Virus record (IMG/VR): IMGVR_UViG_3300025645_000062
Coordinates: 1-64,000 of that record
DNA from: a virus
Reading direction: 5' to 3' (one strand)
DNA length: 64,000 bases
Part shown: one piece after another, positions 56,683-63,378 of the stretch
Numbering within the stretch: the first letter of the stretch is position 1
How the letters are laid out: each line of letters opens with the position of its first letter
The notes under the pieces: model-generated
The model's input: only the letters and a program-made list of their open reading frames with translations
Database searches by the model: none
Told to the model about the DNA's origin: nothing
Position numbers and translations under genes: made by a program

Positions 56683-56833
56683 CCACACCTAACACACACA
56701 AGCCTAGACACTAGCCCTGAGACTCAAGACTCAAGACTAGTGATTCAAGACTTAACCACACCTAACACCAGAGATATCCAAGATATCCGTATAGGTAAGA
56801 GAGTCAGGACTGCTGGAGTATACTGTTAACAGT
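56683..56833. repeat. Non-coding early spacer with short repeats
   Basis: The 56642-56976 gap has no gene. It holds a 13-bp direct repeat CCACACCTAACAC (56683-56695 and 56756-56768), three copies of a TCAAGACT-like unit (56723-56751), a doubled GATATCC (about 56773-56788), and a 12-bp palindrome ACTGTTAACAGT (56822-56833). The second hairpin promoter follows. These could be sites for replication, packaging or terminal-repeat functions; nothing decides between them. Confidence 0.5.
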
Positions 56834-56913
56834 TACACACAGCTACCTTACAAGCCTCTCGCTTAACCTAAGCCTTCCCTAATACCTAACGTACACGCTG
56901 CACTGTTTAGCTT

Positions 56914-56941
56914 TCTGACTGCGTCAGAGAAGCTCTATGAG
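56914..56941 (+). promoter_or_regulatory. Candidate virion-polymerase hairpin promoter 2
   Basis: TCTGAC and GTCAGA form a 6-bp stem around loop TGC (56914-56928), followed by GAAGCTCTATGAG. Compared with 56327, four of six stem pairs differ but pairing is kept, while the loop and downstream motif are the same. This covariation supports a hairpin recognised as structure. Initiation is predicted near 56932. It serves the genes from 56977. Confidence 0.75.
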
Positions 56942-56976
56942 TATACTTCCATACTCTTTAAGTCTAGGAGACTAAC

Positions 56977-57168
56977 ATGCATTTATATCAATCATGGGAC
57001 GATTCGTATTATCTCACTGAGGATTTTGACGGAACAGAGGGGCATAAGCTCCAGTTAGTGGGTACAACCACAGTTGCGGAAATACACGCAATTGTAGGTT
57101 ACAAAGAAACAATTCAAGTTTATCGTGCAATGCACGGTATGCATTCCTCAATTGAGGTGTTCATATGA
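56977..57168 (+). CDS. Early hypothetical protein, 63 aa
   Basis: The first gene after hairpin promoter 2, with TCTAGGAG upstream as ribosome site. Acidic N-terminal part with many Tyr, Asp and Trp (YQSWDDSYYLTEDFDG), then a beta-strand-like end. Its stop overlaps the next start (ATGA). Function unknown. Confidence 0.7.
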   Translation: MHLYQSWDDSYYLTEDFDGTEGHKLQLVGTTTVAEIHAIVGYKETIQVYRAMHGMHSSIEVFI

Positions 57169-57455
57169 ATATGTTGAAAATTGAAAGTTCTTACTTTAAA
57201 GCACTTTCTACAGGGTCTTATCACGCTGTATTACGTGCAACTAAAGGAGAAAACACCATACATACCGTCTTTGACTCGGAAGGAGACGTAAGTGGTTTTA
57301 ATATAAACAAAAAGTATTTTGATCTAGACTGGTACCACGACAAAGTAGTTTCTCCTGATTGGGCTGAAAAACAGTGGACTCCACTAGCGAGGAATCTAGT
57401 ACAACTAGTTTGGGATGAAAACGAGAAAAGAAGAAAAATACATTATAAAGATTAA
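57165..57455 (+). CDS. Early hypothetical protein, 96 aa
   Basis: It overlaps the previous gene by four bases. Mixed beta and helix content with several Trp (WYHDKVVSPDWAEKQW) and a basic end (KRRKIHYKD). No family is recognised. A strong stem-loop follows its stop. Confidence 0.7.
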   Translation: MNMLKIESSYFKALSTGSYHAVLRATKGENTIHTVFDSEGDVSGFNINKKYFDLDWYHDKVVSPDWAEKQWTPLARNLVQLVWDENEKRRKIHYKD

Positions 57456-57466
57456 TGTATTTAATA

Positions 57467-57492
57467 GCGTGAGGCGCACTCGTGCCTCGCGC
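57467..57492 (+). terminator. Eleven-base-pair stem-loop in early region
   Basis: GCGTGAGGCGC pairs with GTGCCTCGCGC (two G-T pairs) around an ACTC loop. There is no T-run behind it. It ends the 56977-57455 pair or protects the RNA; CCTATGAGG just after it resembles the motif after the hairpin promoters. Confidence 0.5.
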
Positions 57493-57563
57493 ACCCTATG
57501 AGGATTATCCTCAACATGAACACCGAGCACTTTCGCTCAAATATTATCGTCTTGGAGACAACT

Positions 57564-58052
57564 ATGAAAACTTTAACTAACGAACAATTTATGGCTTTAT
57601 CAAATACTGATCAAGTGTCCTTCTTTAAAGAAGGTGGGAAGTTAATTGCAGATACTGCTGCTACTTCAGTAGGTATCCCAACTTCGGATGTGGAAGACAT
57701 CTTTGCACATGCGCCAGTGAGTGCTCCTGTAGTGACCAGTGATTTTGATGTTGTAGGCGATGCAGTCTACATGAACATTAACGTTGATATCCTTGGTCAA
57801 TCATTCAGACTTAAATCTGTAAAATTAACAGAGAAACGTCAATGCATGGATGGTTGGGATAAAGAAGCTAAAACTTGGAAAGACGATAACGCTGACGTTA
57901 TGAGTCTTATTGAAATGGTACGTGAGCATGGTTCTAACCTTGTTAACGAGCATGTTGAATCAACTGTTAGATTTGGGAAAGCAGGTGAGAAGAACACTGC
58001 CAAGCGTGATCCTCTTGCAGCTTTGTTAAAAGCTCAAGCTACAACCCTATAA
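57564..58052 (+). CDS. Early hypothetical protein, 162 aa
   Basis: The ATG at 57564 has TTGGAG before it; an in-frame start at 57498 would add 22 codons without a good site. N-terminal helix, then a beta-rich part (DAVYMNINVDILGQSFRLKSVKL), an aromatic CMDGWDKEAKTW segment and a basic end. By place it matches one of the small N4 genes before RNAP1. Function unknown. Confidence 0.75.
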   Translation: MKTLTNEQFMALSNTDQVSFFKEGGKLIADTAATSVGIPTSDVEDIFAHAPVSAPVVTSDFDVVGDAVYMNINVDILGQSFRLKSVKLTEKRQCMDGWDKEAKTWKDDNADVMSLIEMVREHGSNLVNEHVESTVRFGKAGEKNTAKRDPLAALLKAQATTL

Positions 58053-58059
58053 CCCACAG

Positions 58060-58090
58060 GAACCAATGAGCATTAGCTTGTTGGTTCTTT
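58060..58090 (+). terminator. Stem-loop after the 162-aa early gene
   Basis: GAACCAA and TTGGTTC form a 7-bp stem with a 14-nt loop, followed by TTTAA. It is a weak terminator or attenuator before the next early gene. Confidence 0.45.
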
Positions 58091-58110
58091 AACCCATATT
58101 GGAGATAGAA

Positions 58111-58443
58111 ATGACATTAAATGAAGCATTAAATAAAGGTCGTAAAGATAGAGTTGTAATCCTACATAGTAATGTACGTACGTTCAAACGTAACCCAGTT
58201 ATAACTTGTACAGACGGATATAGTATATCTATCCAATGTGGTGTAAATATGTACTGCAAACCGCGGGAGGATATATTAGATGTGGGAGCTTATACAGAAT
58301 TTGAGTTAGGTTTTCCTACACGACTTGATTCACTGCTTGATGATTACGCAGAAGAATTAGACACAACTCTAACAATATTCCCATATGTGCCTCGTCAAGT
58401 AGTTGAAGAGTTAATTGCAAAGCACGGAGGTATCACAGAATAA
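58111..58443 (+). CDS. Early hypothetical protein, 110 aa
   Basis: I start at the ATG at 58111 behind GGAGATAGAA; a TTG at 58099 overlaps this site. The protein has beta-strand-like parts with Cys (ITCTDGYSISIQCGVNMYC) and an acidic C-terminal half (DSLLDDYAEELDTTLTIF). It sits directly before RNAP1, and its ribosome site resembles that of RNAP1, so the genes may be expressed together. Confidence 0.7.
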   Translation: MTLNEALNKGRKDRVVILHSNVRTFKRNPVITCTDGYSISIQCGVNMYCKPREDILDVGAYTEFELGFPTRLDSLLDDYAEELDTTLTIFPYVPRQVVEELIAKHGGITE

Positions 58444-58465
58444 CTTATGTTTATCCCACATGACG

Positions 58466-58485
58466 AGCCTCGTAGAGGCTTTGTT
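58466..58485 (+). terminator. Stem-loop with 3-nt loop before RNAP1 gene
   Basis: AGCCTC and GAGGCT flank a GTA loop, followed by TTGTT. It could be a terminator. The 3-nt loop also resembles a hairpin promoter, but the GAAGnTCTATGAG motif is missing. Confidence 0.5.
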
Positions 58486-58521
58486 AATGTGTATTGTTTA
58501 ACTATTTAGGAGATAGAAATT

Positions 58522-59454
58522 ATGTTTATGTACGAGCAACAAATACGGAACGAACGAAAGTTCGCTAAAGAAAACAAGGATCAAGTATTGCTAAATCATA
58601 AAGACACTCTTATGAAGCCTTGCCTAGCTTATTTTGAGGACTTGATGAGCAAACCTGTGCCATTTACAAATGATGCAAATGAACTTCGTAAAGACCTCAT
58701 TGAAATTATGCCAGCAGTTTATAGTATGAATGCCAAAAACGTTATTTGGCGCATTCTTTCAACTGTTATATTGGATAGACAGATTACGCTTCAAGCTGTA
58801 TTAGGTATGTATTTTGAAAGTATTGATGTAGACATGCCTTATCGTAAAGGTAGAGTTATCGAACCTTTCATAGATGCTGTATTGGCAAGCCCTTACGTTG
58901 AATTAAAACAAATGGGAAAGTACTTACATCTTGTGTGTAACCAGAACATTAATTTAGATGTATCTAATTATGCGTATGTACTGCCTTCATTAACAAATGA
59001 ACCAGTGTTAACTAACAAAGGTGCAGGGTATGAAACTACTCCTTTCCACGTTATTACAGGTGGTAAGTTAAAACAACATGACAACGAGTTATGCTTAGAC
59101 CATATCAATCGGTTGAATGCTGTTAATTACACAGCTGATACTCGTATTATGGAATTCACTACACCAACCTTTAGTACTAAACCTAAGTACTTGGAAAAAG
59201 TAAGTAGGTACGAGACAGAAGTTGAAGTAGAAAGTAGACGTAAACAGTTTAATTTGTGGAAAGATCAACTACCTCAAAAACTTGAAGTACTTGAAGAGAC
59301 AGGTAATAAGTTTCATTTCAAAAATAGATACTGTATTCGTGGTAGAACTTATGTCAAAGCATGGCATTTAGATTACATCGGAAACAAGTTCATTAGAGCA
59401 CTTGTCAATACCTCTGTTAAAGAGAAAGTTGAAGGTGCAAATAAATACTTATAA
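58522..59454 (+). CDS. RNA polymerase subunit 1, N4 RNAP1 (gp15)-like, 310 aa
   Basis: It corresponds to the N-terminal part of a T7-like polymerase split into two proteins. The TxxGR motif appears as CIRGRTYV with R273-G-R275, followed by LDYIGNKFIRALV as in T7 (NPQGNDMTKGLL). The frame ends 40 residues later, and motifs A-C are in the next gene. N4 RNAP1 is about 270 aa. With RNAP2 it transcribes the middle genes. The ATG at 58522 has GGAG ahead. Confidence 0.87.
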   Translation: MFMYEQQIRNERKFAKENKDQVLLNHKDTLMKPCLAYFEDLMSKPVPFTNDANELRKDLIEIMPAVYSMNAKNVIWRILSTVILDRQITLQAVLGMYFESIDVDMPYRKGRVIEPFIDAVLASPYVELKQMGKYLHLVCNQNINLDVSNYAYVLPSLTNEPVLTNKGAGYETTPFHVITGGKLKQHDNELCLDHINRLNAVNYTADTRIMEFTTPTFSTKPKYLEKVSRYETEVEVESRRKQFNLWKDQLPQKLEVLEETGNKFHFKNRYCIRGRTYVKAWHLDYIGNKFIRALVNTSVKEKVEGANKYL

Positions 59455-59465
59455 GGAATAAAATT

Positions 59466-60707
59466 ATGTATATGTTTAGCGGTTTTGAATGGTTGTTAAT
59501 CGACCTAGCAAGTAGATTTGGTAAAGATAAAGATACTTATATTGAACGTATCCAGTGGGCTGAAGAGTTACTTCCTTTACTTAACGTAGAGACAGAAAGC
59601 CAGCTCAAAGCTAACCTTGAACCATGGGTTGATAATGCTGATGATAAGCCTCATTTTGTAGGTGCTGCTTTAGCAATATGGGATACTATTCAAAACAGTA
59701 CTTCTAATTGGATGGTGTCACAAGATAGTGCCTCAAGTGGAGCACAGTTAATGTCCTGTATGACTAAGTGCCATACGGGTATGTCTAACACAGGTGTACT
59801 AGGTACTGATGTACCTGACTTGTACACAACTGTTAATGATAAGATGGGTGAAAACGGTTCTAAGTTACCTCGTAAAGTTCTTAAGCAGGGTATGATACCT
59901 CATATGTACGCTTCTACTGTTTCACCTAAACGTATCTTTGCAGAAAGTTATCCTAACTTTCTTAGAGCCTATGGTGAAACTGTACCTAGAGCACAAATCT
60001 TATCTGATCTACTTGTAGATGCATGGGACAGTAATGCCACAGAACATGTGGTAACTGCACCTGATGGATTTGTAGCTGTCATGCCTGTTATTGTACAAAA
60101 ACATAAAATCATACCTTTTAAAGACCATTCATATAAGTACGTTTACAGTGCAAAAGGTACTAAACCTAAAGGAAAAGCTAAAGGTACCAAAGCATTATCT
60201 GCAAATACAACTCATACGTATGATGCATATATCTTAAGGGAACTTAATCGTAGATGTAACTATTCGTACGTACAGGTTACAGCTGCACTGAATGCACTTG
60301 AGAACCCTAAATTAGGAAAAGCAAATCAATGTAAAGCAGTTAAATTGAAAGAGCTTCAGAAGCTTTCAGAAGAGTTTAACCAAGTATCAGTTGTAGCTTT
60401 AGAATACATTGATATAAATACTGCTGGATGTGTATCAGAAAACTACAGGAACCAGTTAATAGAAATACTCGAACAAATGTTACTTTCAGATTCATTTGAA
60501 ATTAAGAATGTTCATGATGATTTCGCTTGTTTACCTAATTATGTTTCTCATATGAAGTTTATGTACAACTTACTTCTTAAAGAAACTTACCTAGGTAATT
60601 GGATATATACTGTTCTCGAAAAGTTAACTGGTAAAGCTTACCCTGTATCAAAAATTGATATGGATATAGCTGATCAAATACTTGATGCACCTTATTCAGT
60701 CTCTTAA
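59466..60707 (+). CDS. RNA polymerase subunit 2, N4 RNAP2 (gp16)-like, 413 aa
   Basis: It carries the catalytic half: motif A SQDSASSGAQ (D87), motif B R136-x3-K140 to Y148, followed by Ala where T7 has Gly, and motif C NVHDDFACLP (H350, D351). N4 RNAP2 is about 404 aa. It begins eleven bases after RNAP1 with AAGGAATAAA as ribosome site. Together the two should be the phage polymerase for middle genes, such as 3544-18001. Confidence 0.9.
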   Translation: MYMFSGFEWLLIDLASRFGKDKDTYIERIQWAEELLPLLNVETESQLKANLEPWVDNADDKPHFVGAALAIWDTIQNSTSNWMVSQDSASSGAQLMSCMTKCHTGMSNTGVLGTDVPDLYTTVNDKMGENGSKLPRKVLKQGMIPHMYASTVSPKRIFAESYPNFLRAYGETVPRAQILSDLLVDAWDSNATEHVVTAPDGFVAVMPVIVQKHKIIPFKDHSYKYVYSAKGTKPKGKAKGTKALSANTTHTYDAYILRELNRRCNYSYVQVTAALNALENPKLGKANQCKAVKLKELQKLSEEFNQVSVVALEYIDINTAGCVSENYRNQLIEILEQMLLSDSFEIKNVHDDFACLPNYVSHMKFMYNLLLKETYLGNWIYTVLEKLTGKAYPVSKIDMDIADQILDAPYSVS

Positions 60708-60723
60708 TTAATACACGTTGCGT

Positions 60724-60738
60724 GCTCCCTTCGGGAGC
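60724..60738 (+). terminator. Stem-loop after RNAP2
   Basis: GCTCCC and GGGAGC flank a TTC loop 16 bases after the RNAP2 stop, with only a short TTAG behind. It is probably a transcript end or RNA stabiliser for the early unit. Confidence 0.55.
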
Positions 60739-60946
60739 TTAGCTAGAAGTTAACTTTAAATAAATAAGGAATTGCGTATGGTGTACTGAAAAGAAGGTAT
60801 TCTAAGCATACAAGGTCAATCAGATGCCTATCATGATTGATTAACGAGACAATGAATAGGCAAGTTAACTCACCTAAATACTAACATCAAAAAAAACCCA
60901 CTTTTATACTATACTTAGCCTAAGTGCTAAACCAAGGAATTATATT
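60739..60946. other. Non-coding gap after the RNAP genes
   Basis: No gene is supported in this stretch. It includes an AT-rich segment with TATACTATACTT around 60908-60919, which may be a -10-like or middle promoter for the small genes that follow. Confidence 0.35.
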
Positions 60947-61153
60947 ATGTTTATACGTCAAGAAAATATCATTATTAACACTCAAGTTTTACCTATCATT
61001 ACTTCTCAAGGTAGTGATATCCGTTTCCAAAGAGATACTAATCTCCATTCTCCGTACACCAAATTAAAATTTACCAACATTATTGAAGCTGATAAAGCTT
61101 TCAATTTAATATATTCTGAACTGGCTTCAGGCAGTTTAGTAGTATTACTTTAG
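60947..61153 (+). CDS. Hypothetical protein, 68 aa
   Basis: ATG with AAGGAATTATATT ahead. The first half has beta-strand-like parts (ENIIINTQVLPIITSQG), and the last part is a hydrophobic helix (FNLIYSELASGSLVVLL). Not recognised. Confidence 0.65.
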   Translation: MFIRQENIIINTQVLPIITSQGSDIRFQRDTNLHSPYTKLKFTNIIEADKAFNLIYSELASGSLVVLL

Positions 61154-61175
61154 CCTTTAGGTAAGGAAATTTAAA

Positions 61176-61370
61176 ATGCAAAATAAAATAGCAGTAATAA
61201 TTCTGATTCTGTCAATAATTGCAGCAATCTTTTTAGATTATAATAAAGCACAGTTAAAGTATGAAAGACATATTCTAGAAACTGAATGCGTAGAAAAACT
61301 CCTAGAAGTTAACGTTTCCCGTAAAGATATTTATGTAGGTGAAGGTACCTGTTACATAGTACACAATTAG
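61176..61370 (+). CDS. Small membrane-anchored protein, 64 aa
   Basis: Residues about 4-21 form a hydrophobic helix (IAVIILILSIIAAIFL) followed by a charged part with two Cys (residues about 38 and 59). The topology suggests an N-terminal anchor with the rest in the periplasm, perhaps disulphide-linked. It lies before the strong terminator at 61417. Function unknown. Confidence 0.7.
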   Translation: MQNKIAVIILILSIIAAIFLDYNKAQLKYERHILETECVEKLLEVNVSRKDIYVGEGTCYIVHN

Positions 61371-61416
61371 CTACATAGTATATATAGCAATAAAACTCTT
61401 TAGATATCAATAACTT

Positions 61417-61464
61417 AAGCACCCTTTTGCCCCTCATATTCGAGGGAAAAGGGTGCTTTTTTTC
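61417..61464 (+). terminator. Very strong factor-independent terminator
   Basis: AAGCACCCTTTT and AAAAGGGTGCTT enclose an inner CCCTC/GAGGG stem, followed by at least six T. It separates the 60947-61370 unit from the next genes. Confidence 0.9.
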
Positions 61465-61473
61465 TCGTATCTG

Positions 61474-61482
61474 TGCTAAAAT
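61474..61482 (+). promoter_or_regulatory. Possible extended -10 host promoter
   Basis: TGCTAAAAT directly after the strong terminator fits an extended -10 of host sigma70. No good -35 is present. It would drive the genes from 61516. Confidence 0.35.
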
Positions 61483-61515
61483 ACGGGAATATTTATCAAT
61501 AACGAGGGGAGTATT

Positions 61516-61890
61516 TTGAGAACTTCAGTAAACAAATCTCCAAAATCAAAAGGAGTATTATCAAATATGTATTTTAATGTACAAGAATCCAAACAGTTAA
61601 TGGCTATAAGTGATTTAGCATTAATACAGATGCAGTGGTATGTGGGTATTGCAGGACAGGTTAACCCTAATATGGAAGACCCACACTTAGCCAAGCTAAT
61701 GGACAAGTCTACAAAAACTGTGGAAAAAACACGCTTAGCTTTGCAAAAAGCAGGATGGTTTCTACGCATCAAGCACAACAATAAAAAAGAAATTTCAATT
61801 CAATACTTTGTAGGTAAAGATGCTGTTTCAGGAAAATCCTTTAATACAGCAACACTCCTTAAAACTAAACCAGAGGTAAACCATGATTGA
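61516..61890 (+). CDS. Winged-helix-like DNA-binding protein, 124 aa
   Basis: Start chosen at TTG 61516, which has a very strong GAGGGGAG site; an internal ATG at 61567 with GGAG is the alternative. Residues about 55-88 (HLAKLMDKSTKTVEKTRLAL, then QKAGWFLRI) read as a helix-turn-helix followed by a wing strand, as in replication-initiator and phage regulator proteins. It may control early or middle genes. It overlaps the next gene by eight bases. Confidence 0.65.
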   Translation: MRTSVNKSPKSKGVLSNMYFNVQESKQLMAISDLALIQMQWYVGIAGQVNPNMEDPHLAKLMDKSTKTVEKTRLALQKAGWFLRIKHNNKKEISIQYFVGKDAVSGKSFNTATLLKTKPEVNHD

Positions 61891-62098
61891 TAGAATATTA
61901 GCAGCTAAAAAAATTTATACTAAAAATAGACACAAAGAACCTAAATTTATATATCTTGGTTATTCTGAATATCAAGAATTACGTGCAAGTCAACATCCAT
62001 TATTAATAATGAGAGACACCGCTAAACTTCAATACTTAGTAGCAGGTCTTGTTGTTTACGTAGTAGACCTTAACTCACATTTTCACGTAACAGGATAA
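61883..62098 (+). CDS. Hypothetical protein, 71 aa
   Basis: It overlaps the previous gene. Basic N-terminus (AAKKIYTKNRHKEPK), then Leu/Tyr-rich beta or helix and a hydrophobic strand (LVAGLVVYVVDLN). Function unknown. Confidence 0.65.
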   Translation: MIDRILAAKKIYTKNRHKEPKFIYLGYSEYQELRASQHPLLIMRDTAKLQYLVAGLVVYVVDLNSHFHVTG

Positions 62099-62101
62099 AT
62101 T

Positions 62102-62401
62102 ATGAAAAAGTCAAATGTATTTGGACAACAAAAGTGGAAAAATGATGACTTAAGATTCATCATGAAAAACAGCCTTGAGATGTCCCTGACAGAGTTATCT
62201 CTTGAACTCAATATATCTGAGTCACGTATCCAACATATGTGCAACACGCGTGGTTTTCCATGCTTCAGTGAGGTACCTAGAAGCTGGGCAAAGAAAGGTT
62301 ACATTGCAGGTAAAAATGGTTATGCCATGTATCCTTATAAAAGTGAATTCAGAGAGTCTGCTTCGGTAAGCAATGAAATGCTTCAACTTGAGAGTAGTTA
62401 A
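62102..62401 (+). CDS. Helix-turn-helix protein, 99 aa
   Basis: Residues about 14-47 (NDDLRFIMKNSLEMSLTELS, then LELNISESRIQHMCN) read as a helix-turn-helix of the sigma/homeodomain-like type. The rest is basic and Tyr/Gly-rich. Possibly a regulator or a DNA-binding part of homing-type proteins. It begins four bases after the previous stop. Confidence 0.7.
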   Translation: MKKSNVFGQQKWKNDDLRFIMKNSLEMSLTELSLELNISESRIQHMCNTRGFPCFSEVPRSWAKKGYIAGKNGYAMYPYKSEFRESASVSNEMLQLESS

Positions 62402-62425
62402 AAAGTAGTAAAAAGGAATAATACA

Positions 62426-62587
62426 ATGTTGACTTTACTTAAATGAAAACGAGTGCGAAGCATTCAAAAGCGTATGGATTTGTTAGAAAAGTTAGTAATG
62501 AATTTGAGTTTAATCTTACATCTTCTCGTAGGAACTAACATGACAACATATATCGTAGTAAATGACGTAGTCGTCTTTCTAAAATAA
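62426..62587 (+). pseudogene. Short frame with in-phase UGA at codon 7
   Basis: The ATG at 62426 has a strong AAAAGGAATA site, but codon 7 is TGA (62444), followed by A. The same frame then stays open to TAA at 62585. If the UGA were read, a 53-residue protein would result with a basic start (LLK-x-KRVRSIQKRMD) and a hydrophobic helix (LVMNLSLILHLLVG). In-frame ATGs at 62474 and 62540 could start shorter products; the latter has AGGA before it. It may be a broken gene, readthrough or tiny separate genes. The 62451-62465 part can also fold as a 3-nt-loop hairpin. Confidence 0.4.
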
Positions 62588-62636
62588 ACTAATCCTTTTA
62601 ACGGTGTATTCGGACACCACAACTTGAGTACCTAAT

Positions 62637-62963
62637 ATGAACCACTTAAATGAAGAACATGTGTTAGTACAAAGTATTAACAACTTAGTAAAGTATATAA
62701 ACGGTACATTTGTACCAACAGAAATGCGCAAACATTACGGTTTATGTGTTAACGTATTACATGAAGATCTAGACGTGTCGGCACTAATATGTACTTGGCA
62801 CGAGAACGGTACATACTTGCCTTGTTTCCCAATTGAAGGGGATACGGTAACGTACTTTTTAAACAAACGTAAAAACGACCGTCGTACTATATATGGCAAG
62901 AAACGCTTGCGCCTTGCTGAATACTTATTAATTAACTTACAAGAAGAGTTGGAGCTATATTAA
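62637..62963 (+). CDS. Hypothetical protein, 108 aa
   Basis: ATG at 62637; the upstream GGTGT/ACACC hairpin (62603-62618) precedes a GAGTACCTAAT site. Mixed protein with Cys and His, ending in a basic helix (KRKNDRRTIYGKKRLRLAEYL). Its stop shares a base with the next start (TAATG). Not recognised. Confidence 0.7.
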   Translation: MNHLNEEHVLVQSINNLVKYINGTFVPTEMRKHYGLCVNVLHEDLDVSALICTWHENGTYLPCFPIEGDTVTYFLNKRKNDRRTIYGKKRLRLAEYLLINLQEELELY

Positions 62964-63097
62964 TGAACGATGATTCAATCTTTCCATTCAAAGTAATGGC
63001 AGTAGGAAACAAAGGGTACGTATGTAAACCTAGTGGTCAGCGTCTTGACACCTACATATCACCTAAGGTACTAACCAAAATAATGGAATCAGCATAA
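62963..63097 (+). CDS. Small hypothetical protein, 44 aa
   Basis: It overlaps both neighbours by one base (TAATG at each end), with TTGGAG upstream as ribosome site. Short beta-like sequence with one Cys. Function unknown, but the tight coupling on both sides supports it. Confidence 0.65.
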   Translation: MNDDSIFPFKVMAVGNKGYVCKPSGQRLDTYISPKVLTKIMESA

Positions 63098-63246
63098 TGG
63101 GTAACATATTAAGTATTGTTTTTATGATCGCGTGGGTTACGCACATTTTCCATTGCTTTGCCCAAGAAGCGTGGGGTTTATTAATTGCGGGAGCGTTGGT
63201 GTTCCCAATTGCCATAGTAAATGGCATTTATATTTGGTTTACATAA
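63097..63246 (+). CDS. Small two-helix membrane protein, 49 aa
   Basis: Two hydrophobic segments (residues about 4-20 and 28-48) with a short linker containing Gln-Glu. The start overlaps the previous stop. Possible inner-membrane effector in the early set; no family is recognised. Confidence 0.65.
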   Translation: MGNILSIVFMIAWVTHIFHCFAQEAWGLLIAGALVFPIAIVNGIYIWFT

Positions 63247-63321
63247 ACAAAGGTGTGTAAATAATGGGAACAACTCAAATGTAAAAAAAATGTTATGTAA
63301 ATTAGGCATTAAGCAGAATAT

Positions 63322-63368
63322 TTGTTAGGGTGGTTAAAAATTAACCCTCATAGTTTTCCCCCTAACAA
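63322..63368 (+). repeat. Nested inverted repeats before the phosphoesterase gene
   Basis: The 9-bp arms TTGTTAGGG and CCCTAACAA (63322-63330 and 63360-63368) surround an inner hairpin with GGTTAA and TTAACC arms and a 3-nt AAA loop (63332-63346). The outer arm overlaps the AAGG ribosome site of the next gene, so the fold could limit its translation. Confidence 0.6.
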
Positions 63369-63378
63369 GGATTTATTC

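Noticed and set aside
58466-58480. Hairpin with 3-nt loop as a third early promoter
   Set aside because: It has no GAAGnTCTATGAG-type sequence after it and is followed by a T-rich stretch; terminator or processing is simpler.
62426-62587. Genome-wide reassignment of UGA to Trp
   Set aside because: Long genes such as the polymerases are open under the standard code without internal TGA, use TGG for Trp, and several genes end cleanly at TGA (for example csrA and the ThyX-like gene).
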